A stretch of 64,000 bases of DNA, taken from NCBI GenBank assembly GCA_031362985.1, contig JANLTO010000179.1, forward strand, positions 1-64,000. Direction: 5' to 3'. The position numbers and the translations under genes were made by a program. Under the pieces are notes generated by a model. That model was not told the DNA's origin and did no database searches. It saw nothing but the letters and a program-made list of their open reading frames with translations. Numbering within the stretch: the first letter of the stretch is position 1; every line of letters begins with the position of its first letter. Below are positions 32,726 through 41,979 of this stretch, piece after piece. The stretch is from SHZL01 sp031362985 (GTDB lineage: Bacteria; Pseudomonadota; Gammaproteobacteria; Xanthomonadales; SZUA-36).

Positions 32726-35700
32726 CTATTCGGGAATTCGCCCGGGTGTCCAGGGCGCCTTGATGCCCTCTACCGAGGCCTCCAGCGCGAGGAGATCGGC
32801 GGACAGCGTTTTCAGACCGGCACGAAGGACTGCAAACTCCGCTTTTGCCACCGCCAGTGAATCGATGTAGTTCGCCGGGATGGCCGACTGGCTGTCCCAG
32901 GAACCGCTGACGATGAAACCGATGCGTGCGCTGATGGACAGGGGTATCGGTTCAAAGCGGCTGGAGCGGGTTACATCGCCATCAAGATCCAGACGCAATT
33001 GCTGCAGACGCGCGTGCAAGGCCTGCAACTGCTGAACAAGATTTTCCGTGTCCTGTGGCGTTTCCGCCAGCGCTTTTTTCACGTGATCGATGCGGCTCTG
33101 CAACTCGTCAGCTGCGCGCTCGGCGCCAGTGACTGAGCGGTACAACTCGGCTGCGTCGAGCTGCACACGTTGCCGGGTATCCTGATCAGCTCCAAGCAAG
33201 CCACCGGTAAACATCGGTTTGAGCACAAAAGACTGCGGACCAGCAAGGTCCACCCAATTCCCTTCGAGCCGTTTTGCCAGCCTGACTGCATACGTTCCCG
33301 TCACGGCAAGAGCACCTGCCGGGGGTGTTTCCCACGGCTTCATTTGTGCAGGTGCTTCAAGGTTTACGGGATCAGGCGCCGGGTAGCGTAAATCCCAGGC
33401 TACCTGGTGAAAGCCCTTGGTAGTTTCTCCAGCCACACGGCGGACAATGTGGCCGGAGCTGTCACTTACCGTCAGTACGATGGATGGCGCTTCTTCCATG
33501 TCTTCCCTGGATAATTGCTCCCAGGACGGATAGGGGTTGTCTTCTCCCTTCGCCGCCTGCTCTGTTTCCTGCTGCCGGCGCTGCTCCTTCAGGCTCAGCA
33601 GGTCTTCCGGCAAGTAATATGAAAAGACCGCTCCGTAGGGTGGGTTGTTGGCAGCGTAACGCGCAATGCCGTAGTCCCCTTTTCCACCCCAGCCGCGGCG
33701 ACCGTCCGGGACATAGATCCAGCTGTCCCGTGGCTTGAACAGGGTGGCCCCGGCAGCGAGGGTGGCAGTCGGCGTGCGCAAGGGTGAAATATCGTCGAGG
33801 ACGTAGATTCCCAAACCAAACGTGCCAATCACCAGATCGTCATCACGCCGCTGGATTTCGAGGTCGACTACGGGAATGGTCGGGAGGCTGGTCAGCTTGT
33901 TCCAGCTGGCGCCGCCGTCCTGGGTGAAAAACAGTCCAAACTCAGTGCCGACAAAAAGCAGTTTGGGGTCCACGGAGTCTTCGACCAGCGTGTGCGCACT
34001 CCCTCGCTCCGGAAGATTGGACGATATCAGCGTCCACCCCAGACCCCGGTCGTTGCTTCTCATTACATAGGGTTTGTGGTCACCGCGCTTGTGATTTTCA
34101 ATGACCGCGTAAGCCACATCAGGGTCATGCCGGGACGCAATGACATCCTCCACCAGCGACATGTCGGGAACCCCCCCAAAGCGCTCCACGCGGTCCCAGC
34201 TCTGGCCACCGTCCGGGCTCACCTGGATCAAACCATCATCAGTACCCACGTACAGCAAGCCTTCCACCAGAGGGCTTTCGTCTATGCCAATCATGGACCC
34301 GTACATGGATGTGGAGGCATTTTTGGCGATGGCATCAACGCTCCACACGCGACCCATAACCTCCAGTTTGTTGCGATCAAGCTGGCGCGTCAGGTCGCCG
34401 CTGACCGTGACCCAGCTTTCACCACGATCGTCGGAGCGGAACAGGCGCTCGGCACCAAAATACAGGCGCTCGTGCTCATGGGGTGAAATGAGGAATGGCG
34501 AATTCCAGTTCCATTTGTAATTGTTTTCGCCTGCTGCGGGTTGCGGCGTAATGGCCAGGCGTTCACCGGAAATCCGGTCGAAGCGGGTCAGGGCGCCATC
34601 CTGCGCCTGCGCATAGACCACGTTGGCGTCCAATGGATCGATCTGGGCCTTGAAGCCATCGCCAAACTGAGCAATCCACCAGTCTGCGTTGGTGATTCCA
34701 TCGGTAAAGGTGGTGCGGCTCGGGCCACAAAGGGTTTGATTATCCTGCGTACCGCCACACACGTTATAAAACGGCAAGTCATTGTCCGGGCTTACCCGAT
34801 AGAACTGGGTGACAGGAAGATTTTGCACATGGCGCCACTGTTGTCCCCGGTCCCAGCTTTCAAATACGCCGCCGTCACCCCCGATGAACAGGTGATCCGT
34901 ATTGGACGGATCTATCCATAAGGCGTGGTCATCGACATGACGGTTTTCAAAGGACAGGGCAACCCAGGTCTTGCCTCCGTCTTCTGACACCTGGGTAAGC
35001 GTATCCAGCGAATACAGCCGTGCCGGGTTTTTTGGGTCGACCACGATCTCGTTGTAATACTGCGGGCTGGTGGTGGCGTGATCGGACCTTTTTTCCCAGT
35101 GCTGACCGAAGTCCGTGCTGCGATACACACCGCGCCCTTCGGCATCCCCTTCGATGATGGCGTAAACAGTGCCCGGGCTGGAAGGGGCTGCGGCCAGACC
35201 TATTCTTCCCATTTCGCTGGCCGGCAGGCCGCTGCTTATCTCCCGCCATGTTGCGCCACCATCATCGGACCGGTGTATGCCACTGCCCGGGCCCCCATTG
35301 ATCAGGGTCCAGACCTGCCTGCGGCGTTGGTAGGTGCTGGCCAGCATGACATCGGGATCGCGTGGGTCGAGCAGGAATTCATTAACCCCGGTGTCCTGGT
35401 CGATGTACAAGATGCGTTGCCAGCTCAGTCCGGCATCCGTGGAGCGGTACAGTCCCCGGTCGCCGCCAGAACTCCATAGCGGACCTTGTGCGGCGACATA
35501 CACGGTGCCTTTGTTTTCCGGATGAAAGCGAATCATGGAAATGTGCCCGGAATCGCTAAGGCCCATGTTCTGCCAGCTGCTGCCCCCGTCCAGCGATCGG
35601 TAGACTCCATCCCCGTAACCGACACTGCGCTGCGCATTGTTCTCCCCGGACCCAACCCACACGGTCTCAGGATCTGCCGGGTCCAACACGACAACACCCG

Positions 35701-35992
35701 TGGCATAGGATGCTTCTGTGCTAAATGCCTGTTGCCAGGTTATGCCGTCATTCAGCGTTTTCCACACACCGCCGCTGGCTACGGCTACATAGTAAATCTC
35801 GGGGTGTTGCGGGTGGAATGCAAAATCGGCCACGCGACCGGAGGTCAAAGCCGACCCTATGGAACGCAGGGGAATTCCCGCCAGTGGGTGTTCTGCAGCG
35901 TTTTCCGGCTCGAAAGCGCAGAGGTTCCCGACGCATACCAACAAGCCGAAAACAAAGACTGAAAAACAGGCAGGGACTCTAAACATGAGCAT
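32726..35992 (-). CDS. Large exported Asp-box (BNR/sortilin-like) propeller protein (1)
   Basis: 1088 residues with a signal peptide (MLMFRVPACFSVFVFGLLVCVGNLCA). About eleven Asp-box motifs of the SxDxGxTW type recur through residues ~70-700 (for example SLDGGSSW, STDAGLSW, SDDGGATW, SEDGGKTW, SPDGGQSW, TQDGGASW), indicating one or two beta-propellers of the Vps10/sortilin class. The C-terminal ~350 residues contain a beta-rich part and a helical region with coiled-coil look. Bacterial members are secreted, often next to peptidases, and are sometimes annotated as glycosyl hydrolases, but catalytic residues are not evident. A paralogue of equal size is divergent from it at 36891. Confidence 0.85.
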   Translation of the reverse strand: MLMFRVPACFSVFVFGLLVCVGNLCAFEPENAAEHPLAGIPLRSIGSALTSGRVADFAFHPQHPEIYYVAVASGGVWKTLNDGITWQQAFSTEASYATGVVVLDPADPETVWVGSGENNAQRSVGYGDGVYRSLDGGSSWQNMGLSDSGHISMIRFHPENKGTVYVAAQGPLWSSGGDRGLYRSTDAGLSWQRILYIDQDTGVNEFLLDPRDPDVMLASTYQRRRQVWTLINGGPGSGIHRSDDGGATWREISSGLPASEMGRIGLAAAPSSPGTVYAIIEGDAEGRGVYRSTDFGQHWEKRSDHATTSPQYYNEIVVDPKNPARLYSLDTLTQVSEDGGKTWVALSFENRHVDDHALWIDPSNTDHLFIGGDGGVFESWDRGQQWRHVQNLPVTQFYRVSPDNDLPFYNVCGGTQDNQTLCGPSRTTFTDGITNADWWIAQFGDGFKAQIDPLDANVVYAQAQDGALTRFDRISGERLAITPQPAAGENNYKWNWNSPFLISPHEHERLYFGAERLFRSDDRGESWVTVSGDLTRQLDRNKLEVMGRVWSVDAIAKNASTSMYGSMIGIDESPLVEGLLYVGTDDGLIQVSPDGGQSWDRVERFGGVPDMSLVEDVIASRHDPDVAYAVIENHKRGDHKPYVMRSNDRGLGWTLISSNLPERGSAHTLVEDSVDPKLLFVGTEFGLFFTQDGGASWNKLTSLPTIPVVDLEIQRRDDDLVIGTFGLGIYVLDDISPLRTPTATLAAGATLFKPRDSWIYVPDGRRGWGGKGDYGIARYAANNPPYGAVFSYYLPEDLLSLKEQRRQQETEQAAKGEDNPYPSWEQLSREDMEEAPSIVLTVSDSSGHIVRRVAGETTKGFHQVAWDLRYPAPDPVNLEAPAQMKPWETPPAGALAVTGTYAVRLAKRLEGNWVDLAGPQSFVLKPMFTGGLLGADQDTRQRVQLDAAELYRSVTGAERAADELQSRIDHVKKALAETPQDTENLVQQLQALHARLQQLRLDLDGDVTRSSRFEPIPLSISARIGFIVSGSWDSQSAIPANYIDSLAVAKAEFAVLRAGLKTLSADLLALEASVEGIKAPWTPGRIPE

Positions 35993-36035
35993 TTAAAAGG
36001 CGGCCCGAAGGGCGCTCAGTGTACGCAAAAGCCCT

Positions 36036-36080
36036 GGCTAACGCACTCTGGGCTAACGCATTCCGGGCAAACGCCCTAAG
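36036..36080. repeat. Three tandem 15-bp repeats
   Basis: GGCTAACGCACTCTG, GGCTAACGCATTCCG and GGCAAACGCCCTAAG follow one another without gaps in the space between two - strand genes. Degenerate tandem repeat; function unknown. Confidence 0.6.
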
Positions 36081-36112
36081 TTCAGGCCTGCCGACAGACG
36101 TCAGGCCTGAAC
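36080..36112 (-). terminator. Terminator hairpin of the small secreted protein gene
   Basis: An 11-bp perfect stem (GTTCAGGCCTG at 36080-36090, CAGGCCTGAAC at 36102-36112) with an 11-base loop lies 13 bp past the stop of the gene at 36126-36557. On the - strand it is followed by TTAGGG, so no strong U-tract exists, but position and stability favour a terminator. Confidence 0.7.
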
Positions 36113-36125
36113 AGGCTGACTGGAA

Positions 36126-36557
36126 TTACTGCTGGGCGCTACCGCCGCTGTCGGAGCTTGCTTCAGTCTCAAGTCCGTTGCGGACTTTGTAACTATGCAC
36201 AGCCTCATTGAAACGCCCTGCAACGCGCTCTTCCATGTCCACGGAATAATTATAGGAGGCAACCAGTGCCTGTTTGTTGCCGGCCGTAAGGTCTGCACCA
36301 CTTTCTTCAGCAGCCTTCAGGCAGTCGCGATAGACCTGCAGGGTCGCCTGGAAATCGGCAATTTGGCCTTTGGCGGCGATCAACTGGTCTTTGGTCGCGT
36401 CTTCCGGAATGGCATCGGGCGCGGCAGGCAATACGCACTTCTGTGCCGCTTCCGGGAGGACCACGACGTAATCCTCTTCTTCTGCGGTTTTCTCGGCTTG
36501 GGCAAATGCTGTATTCATGAACAAACCGGCAATTAACAAAATCAATGCTTTTTTCAC
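36126..36557 (-). CDS. Small secreted protein of unknown function
   Basis: 143 residues with a signal peptide (MKKALILLIAGLFMNTAFAQAEKT), then a mostly helical mature part containing two cysteines (KCVLPAAP and YRDCLKAAEE) that could form a disulfide. The C-terminus is Ser/Gly-rich. The start is GTG with GGAG seven bases upstream. No family recognised. It sits alone between two divergent Asp-box genes, with its own terminator. Confidence 0.75.
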   Translation of the reverse strand: MKKALILLIAGLFMNTAFAQAEKTAEEEDYVVVLPEAAQKCVLPAAPDAIPEDATKDQLIAAKGQIADFQATLQVYRDCLKAAEESGADLTAGNKQALVASYNYSVDMEERVAGRFNEAVHSYKVRNGLETEASSDSGGSAQQ

Positions 36558-36622
36558 GGTGACACTCCATTAGAACCAGCGGCGATTATAGCCGAATCGC
36601 CGCAAGGAAAAAGCCTGGGTAA

Positions 36623-36650
36623 GGGAATCTCTGATTTGTTCAGAGTTTCC
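36623..36650. repeat. Dispersed near-palindromic element, copy 2
   Basis: GGGAATCTCTGA, TTTG, TTCAGAGTTTCC: the CTCTGA/TCAGAG inner arms are intact, the outer arms partly so. Related to 5209-5237 and 46753-46781. Confidence 0.65.
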
Positions 36651-36670
36651 GCGGTTCAGGGATGTGCCGC

Positions 36671-36701
36671 CATTTTCGATGATTGCAAATCATTGAAAAT
36701 G
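36671..36701. repeat. Near-perfect 31-bp palindrome, possible operator or hairpin
   Basis: CATTTTCGATGATT (36671-36684) is matched by AATCATTGAAAATG (36688-36701) with one G-T mismatch and a GCA centre. It lies upstream of both divergent genes. A dimeric regulator site or RNA hairpin is possible; no T-run follows. Confidence 0.55.
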
Positions 36702-36890
36702 AGCCCAAACACTCTTTAACTTTCCTGGGCACACTTTTTGTTTGGCGTGCGCTGATCATTCATGGATGGATTCATCTGAGCTTCCTAACATGAAATATGA
36801 CATTTCTATCCAGCAACGGGCTCCCTTGCACCGCTCCACTTTCAATCGGTTACCATTGAACCTCACCCGCATAGCTTCGCAGGAGTAAAC

Positions 36891-39800
36891 ATGCCCAGTC
36901 TCGAGACCTGGCTTCGTCTTTCCCGTTTCACGGTTTTGTTGCTGCTGTCATTCAGCCTGAGTGCGGGGTTTGATCCTGACCTGTTGCAGGGTCTGGCTGC
37001 ACGCTCAATTGGACCGGCTTCAGTCAGTGGCCGTATCACGGCCATCGATGCGCTGGAGTCTGACCCGAATCATATCGTGATCGGCGCGGCTACCGGGGGC
37101 GTCTGGATTTCCACGAATGGAGGCCTGACCTGGACCCCGGTGTTCGATGACCAACCCGTGGCTTCGATTGGCGCGTTGGCCATCAACCAGAGCAATCCCG
37201 ACATCATCTGGGTGGGCACGGGCGAAGGCAACACGCGAAATTCCACCTCCATCGGGGGCGGACTGTTCAAGTCCGTAGACGGAGGACGCAGCTGGAAACT
37301 GCTTGGCCTGGCCAATACCGAGCGCATTCACCGCATAGCCCTGGATCCGCACAATCCGGAAATCGCCTACGTGGCGGCCCTTGGAACGCTATGGGGCGAA
37401 AATACCGAGCGCGGCATTTTCAAGACTGTTGACGGCGGCATGAGTTGGGGAAAAGTCCTTTACGTGGACGAAAGAACGGGGGGTACTGACGTCAAGATCG
37501 ACCCGTTCAACCCCGACAAGATCTATGCAGCCATGTGGCAGCATCGACGCTGGCCCTATTTTTTCAAGTCCGGCGGTCCCGGATCCGGCATGTACATTTC
37601 CTGGGATGGCGGCGCCAGTTGGACCCGGAAAACCGAAGATGACGGCTTACCGGAAGGCGAGCTTGGCCGAATTACGTTCGCTCCTTCGGCAGCCGAGCCA
37701 GGCCGGGTATATGCCCTGGTAGAAGCGAAAAAAAGCGCCATGGTGCGTTCCACCGACGGAGGTGACAGCTGGAACCGGGCCAATGAGCAGTTCGATATCG
37801 CCGTTCGGCCGTTTTATTACAACGAGGTCACAGCTGATCCGGAAAATCCGGAACGGGTCTACAACATCGCCTCGCTGCTGAGTGTTTCCATAGACGGGGG
37901 CAAGACATTTACCAATAACCCGGTGATTGCCTGTTGCGAACCGTCCAATACCATCCACATTGATAACCATGCCTTCTGGATCAACCCGGCCGATCCCCGG
38001 CAACTGATCATCGGCAACGATGGCGGCATAGCCATTTCGCACGACCGTGGTGAGACCTGGCGCTTCGTTCGCAACCTGCCCCTGTCGCAGTTCTATCACG
38101 TAGCAGTGGACAATGATAATCCGTATCACGTGTACGGTGGACTACAGGATAATGGTTCATGGCGCGGGCCCGCAGAGGTCTGGGATATTGGCGGGATTCG
38201 CAATCTGCATTGGCAGGAAGTGGGTTTTGGCGACGGCTTCGACACCCTGCCCGACCCGCAAAATTCCCGAGCGGGTTACGTTATGTCCCAGGGTGGCTAC
38301 CTATTGCGCTGGAACCTGGACACCGGTGAACAGCGCCTGATCCGCCCTGATCCCCAACCCCTGGACGCTGACCTGCGGTTTAACTGGAATGCCGGCCTGG
38401 CGCAGGATCCGTTTGATCCGGCCACCATCTACTACGGCAGCCAGTTCCTGCATAAATCCACGGACCGTGGCAACTCCTGGACCGTCATCAGTCCTGATCT
38501 GACATCCAACGATCCCGCGATGCAGACCTTTCGCACCAGCGGCGGTATCACACCTGATGTGACCGCTGCAGAAAACTACACCACCATCGTGGCGGTGGCA
38601 CCCAGTCCGATTGAGCAAAACACCCTGTGGCTCGGAACGGATGACGGCAGGGTGCACATCACACGCGACGGCGGGAAAACCTGGGACCGCATCGACGGCG
38701 GGGCAAAAGGTGTTTCTGCCGGTGCCTGGGTGCCGATGATTACGCCGTCACCGCATGATGCCGGAACCGCTTTCGTGGTGTTTGACGACCACCGGCGTTC
38801 CGACATGAAACCCTACGTTTTCCGGGTGGAAAATTACGGTAGTTCCTGGAAAAGCATAGTCACACCGGATATCAGTGGGTATGCCCTGTCCGTACTGCAG
38901 GACCCGCAGGATCCGAATCTGCTGTTCATAGGCACAGAATTCGGACTGTTCATTTCGGCGGATGCCGGTTCAAGCTGGACCCGCTTCAGCGCCGGACTGC
39001 CCACCGCTTCAGTAATGGACATGACCATACAGCAGCGGGAGAACGACCTGGTGCTGGGCACGCATGGCCGCTCCATTTACATAATTGATGACTACAGCGC
39101 CCTGCGCGGACTCAAGCCTGCAGACTTTGCAAAGCGCCTTGCCATTCTGTCGGCAACGACGGGGCAACAATACACTGCGACCATGCCACCCTCGACCCGC
39201 TTTACCGGCTCAAGCGAATTCCGCGGAGACAACGAGCCTTACGGAGTGATGATCACCTTTATGGCCAGCGGCAGCGACCTGCCGCATCCCGACAAAGATG
39301 CCGAGAAAACACGTAAAGCGGCGCTACGAGACGCAGCCAGCGGCGAGGCTGTAACCGAATCGGCACTCGCAGCAAACAAGACGGATGCTGCAAAGCTACC
39401 CAAAGTGAGTGTTGTGGTCACAGATTCAGAAGGCGTGGCCATCCGTCATTTCACTCAGGCAGTCGTGCAGGGCCTCAACCGTCTGACTTGGGACCAGAGC
39501 CATGACGGAGTGCGGGCTATGCCAGGACTCATTCCACCGGAACCAGATGCAGACTTGCCTGCCGGGGTTGAAGTGCCACCGGGTAATTACCAGGTCAGCA
39601 TTAGCCTGGATGAAGCCGGCAAAGCCACGGTTGAGGATAGCATTTCTGTCACAGTGTCGGCTGATCCCCGCCAGGCTGTAAACGCCGGACAGCGTGCCGC
39701 GCACTACCAGAGCATGTTGGCGCTACAGGAACTACAAGCTGCCACAGTCAGCGCAGTGGAATTTATCGTGCGCACCCGCAGTGACCTCGATACCGTAGAC

Positions 39801-40187
39801 CGCCTGATCGCACAGCAAAACGATGCAGCAAAAAATGCAGGCGGGGATGATGCGAGCCTGGAGAAACTCACTGAGCAGTCCGCCAGCATGCGTAAAAGCC
39901 TTGATGCCGTGGAAGCCAAATTCCGCGCTGCCCCGGACACCAGGGGAATAATCTACACGGATGACCAGGTGGATAGCCGGATTGGCCTGGCGCAGGCCTA
40001 TGTTGGCAGTTCACCGGAAGCCGAGACGCAAGCTGCCAGTGCTTACGTGAAACTGGCTCAGCAAAGCCTGGCCAGTGCACAGGCAGATATGAGCTCACTG
40101 ATTGGGGGTGAACTTGCTGCATTCCGCAGCGCCGTTAGCGCGGCAGGCATCAGCTTGCTTGCACCTGCGGGTGCGGGAACCCCTTGA
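36891..40187 (+). CDS. Large exported Asp-box (BNR/sortilin-like) propeller protein (2)
   Basis: 1098 residues with a signal peptide (MPSLETWLRLSRFTVLLLLSFSLSAG). Ten Asp-box motifs are visible: STNGGLTW, SVDGGRSW, TVDGGMSW, SWDGGASW, STDGGDSW, SIDGGKTF, SHDRGETW, STDRGNSW, TRDGGKTW, SADAGSSW. The N-terminal ARSIGPASVSGRITAIDA corresponds to LRSIGSALTSGRVADFAF in the paralogue at 32726-35992. A helical region with heptad-like character (about 930-1080) closes the protein. Good ribosome site AGGAGTAAAC. Its stop is 16 bp before aceK, so the two may be co-transcribed. Confidence 0.86.
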   Translation: MPSLETWLRLSRFTVLLLLSFSLSAGFDPDLLQGLAARSIGPASVSGRITAIDALESDPNHIVIGAATGGVWISTNGGLTWTPVFDDQPVASIGALAINQSNPDIIWVGTGEGNTRNSTSIGGGLFKSVDGGRSWKLLGLANTERIHRIALDPHNPEIAYVAALGTLWGENTERGIFKTVDGGMSWGKVLYVDERTGGTDVKIDPFNPDKIYAAMWQHRRWPYFFKSGGPGSGMYISWDGGASWTRKTEDDGLPEGELGRITFAPSAAEPGRVYALVEAKKSAMVRSTDGGDSWNRANEQFDIAVRPFYYNEVTADPENPERVYNIASLLSVSIDGGKTFTNNPVIACCEPSNTIHIDNHAFWINPADPRQLIIGNDGGIAISHDRGETWRFVRNLPLSQFYHVAVDNDNPYHVYGGLQDNGSWRGPAEVWDIGGIRNLHWQEVGFGDGFDTLPDPQNSRAGYVMSQGGYLLRWNLDTGEQRLIRPDPQPLDADLRFNWNAGLAQDPFDPATIYYGSQFLHKSTDRGNSWTVISPDLTSNDPAMQTFRTSGGITPDVTAAENYTTIVAVAPSPIEQNTLWLGTDDGRVHITRDGGKTWDRIDGGAKGVSAGAWVPMITPSPHDAGTAFVVFDDHRRSDMKPYVFRVENYGSSWKSIVTPDISGYALSVLQDPQDPNLLFIGTEFGLFISADAGSSWTRFSAGLPTASVMDMTIQQRENDLVLGTHGRSIYIIDDYSALRGLKPADFAKRLAILSATTGQQYTATMPPSTRFTGSSEFRGDNEPYGVMITFMASGSDLPHPDKDAEKTRKAALRDAASGEAVTESALAANKTDAAKLPKVSVVVTDSEGVAIRHFTQAVVQGLNRLTWDQSHDGVRAMPGLIPPEPDADLPAGVEVPPGNYQVSISLDEAGKATVEDSISVTVSADPRQAVNAGQRAAHYQSMLALQELQAATVSAVEFIVRTRSDLDTVDRLIAQQNDAAKNAGGDDASLEKLTEQSASMRKSLDAVEAKFRAAPDTRGIIYTDDQVDSRIGLAQAYVGSSPEAETQAASAYVKLAQQSLASAQADMSSLIGGELAAFRSAVSAAGISLLAPAGAGTP

Positions 40188-40203
40188 CCAAGGCCTGATT
40201 ACA

Positions 40204-41934
40204 ATGGGCATCATCGAGGAAGTAGCACGCACCATTCTGGACGGTTTTAACCTGCACTATGAGTTGTTCCGGCAATTCAGTTCCAATGCGCGGTTGCATT
40301 TTGAATGCGCAGACTGGAAAAGCGGACGCGAAGACCAGGCGAAGCGCATCCGCGGATACGATCTGCGTGTCAGCGAAACCGTGGAAACCTTGGTGAACGC
40401 TTTTCCCGCCGCCAGCAGCAGCGATGCATTGTGGCCAACCATCAAGCTGGAATACATCACCCGGTTGCTCGACCACCGTCAGCCCGAATGCGCGGAAACA
40501 TTTTACAACTCCGTGGCATGCCGGGTGCTGCACCGCCGTTACTATAACAACGATTACATTTTCTGGCGGCCGACAATCAACACCGAACACCTCGAAGGTA
40601 GCGGAAAGACCTACCGGTCTTACTACCCCGAAGTGGACGGGTTGCGACGCAGCCTGCTGGAAATGCTGACAGATTTCAGGCTGGTCAGCGGCTTTGAAAA
40701 CCTGCGCAGGGATGTGCGCAATCTTGAGCAGGCGCTCATCAGGCAAAGAGGCAGAAACTGGAAAGCGCAGCCCAACTTGCAACTGCAAGCCCTGGGCTCG
40801 GTGTTCTATCGAAACAAGGCAGCATACGTCGTGGCGCGGCAAGTCAATGGCAACGAAATCCTGCCGCTTATCATCCCGCTGTTGAAAAACGAGCAAGGCA
40901 CGATTTTCGTGGATGCCCTGCTGATGAATGCGATGGATGTATCGGTACTGTTCAGTTTTTCCCACGCCTATTTCATGGTGGATATGGAGATCCCGTCAGC
41001 CTACGTGTCCTTCCTGCGTTCCATCATGCCGGCCAAGTCTCTGGTTGACCTGTACGCCATGTTGGGCCTGCAAAAACACGCCAAGACCTTGTTCTACCGT
41101 GAACTGCATCACCACCTTGCGCACTCCCGCGACAATTTCATAATCGCACCAGGCATCAAGGGCACGGTCATGCTGGTGTTCACCCTGCCCTCATTTCCTT
41201 TCGTGTTCAAGCTTATCCGGGATCGTTTTGATCCGCCCAAGAAAATGACCCGCAGCCAGGTGCGTGAGAAGTACCTGCTGGTCAAATTCCATGACCGGGT
41301 GGGGCGCCTGGCTGATACGCTGGAATATTCCAACGTCGCAATTCCGCTCGAGCGGGTCAGCGCCAGCCTGCTGCAAGAACTGCAAAAACTGGCGGGTTCA
41401 TCCACAGAACGCGATGGCGCCAATCTCGTCATCAAGCATGTTTATATTGAGCGGCGCATGATCCCGCTCAATGAGTACCTCGCCGAGTCCAGGGAGAAAC
41501 AGCGGCACCGCGCAATCAATGACTACGGCAACGCCATTCGCGACCTCGCAGGTGCGAACATTTTTCCTGGTGACATGATGCACAAGAATTTTGGCGTCAC
41601 CCGTCATCACCGCGTGGTGTTCTATGACTACGACGAAATTGTCTACATGACAGAGTGTAATTTCCGCAACATTCCTCCGGCCGCTGGAATGCAGGACGAG
41701 ATGTCCACCGAACCGTGGTATTCGATACAGGATCACGATGTGTTTCCAGAAACCTTTGGTGCTTTCTTCTTTCCAGACCCGGAAGCCCGCGAACTGTTTT
41801 ACCACAATCATCGCGAACTGATCACGGCCGACTACTGGATCAAAACCCGTCAGACCATTATCGAAGGGGGCCAGCAGGATGTTTTTCCGTACCCGGAAAA
41901 GCGCAGGTTTGGCAGTCGGGAGCGCGGCAGGTGA
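40204..41934 (+). CDS. aceK: Isocitrate dehydrogenase kinase/phosphatase
   Basis: 576 residues from the ATG at 40204, close to the 578 of E. coli AceK; an in-frame upstream ATG lies inside the preceding gene. Landmarks are NDYIFWRPTINTEHLEGSG, the ATP-binding region APGIKGTVMLVFTLPSFPFVFKLIRDRF, FPGDMMHKNFGVTRHHRVVFYDYDEI (catalytic and metal-binding Asp residues) and EPWYSIQDHDVFPETF. AceK phosphorylates isocitrate dehydrogenase during growth on acetate or fatty acids and dephosphorylates it otherwise, steering carbon into the glyoxylate shunt. The aceA/aceB genes are not nearby, but its presence implies that the organism has the shunt. Confidence 0.95.
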   Translation: MGIIEEVARTILDGFNLHYELFRQFSSNARLHFECADWKSGREDQAKRIRGYDLRVSETVETLVNAFPAASSSDALWPTIKLEYITRLLDHRQPECAETFYNSVACRVLHRRYYNNDYIFWRPTINTEHLEGSGKTYRSYYPEVDGLRRSLLEMLTDFRLVSGFENLRRDVRNLEQALIRQRGRNWKAQPNLQLQALGSVFYRNKAAYVVARQVNGNEILPLIIPLLKNEQGTIFVDALLMNAMDVSVLFSFSHAYFMVDMEIPSAYVSFLRSIMPAKSLVDLYAMLGLQKHAKTLFYRELHHHLAHSRDNFIIAPGIKGTVMLVFTLPSFPFVFKLIRDRFDPPKKMTRSQVREKYLLVKFHDRVGRLADTLEYSNVAIPLERVSASLLQELQKLAGSSTERDGANLVIKHVYIERRMIPLNEYLAESREKQRHRAINDYGNAIRDLAGANIFPGDMMHKNFGVTRHHRVVFYDYDEIVYMTECNFRNIPPAAGMQDEMSTEPWYSIQDHDVFPETFGAFFFPDPEARELFYHNHRELITADYWIKTRQTIIEGGQQDVFPYPEKRRFGSRERGR

Positions 41935-41951
41935 AGCACTCGAAGGTATAG

Positions 41952-41976
41952 CACGTGCCCCGACCGGGCAAACGTG
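41952..41976. terminator. Hairpin between convergent aceK and dehalogenase genes
   Basis: CACGTGCCC, loop CGACC, GGGCA-AACGTG: nine base pairs with a two-base bulge between the ends of aceK (+) and the dehalogenase (-). No U-tract; a candidate bidirectional terminator. Confidence 0.45.
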
Positions 41977-41979
41977 TCG

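Larger units (their letters stand above)
36558..36890. other. 333-bp divergent intergenic region with repeat and palindrome
   Basis: It lies between the small secreted protein gene (-) and the second Asp-box gene (+). It holds copy 2 of the dispersed element (36623-36650), a 31-bp near-perfect palindrome (36671-36701) and a good ribosome-binding site (AGGAGTAAAC) before the + gene. No open reading frame or RNA gene is convincing. Confidence 0.6.
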
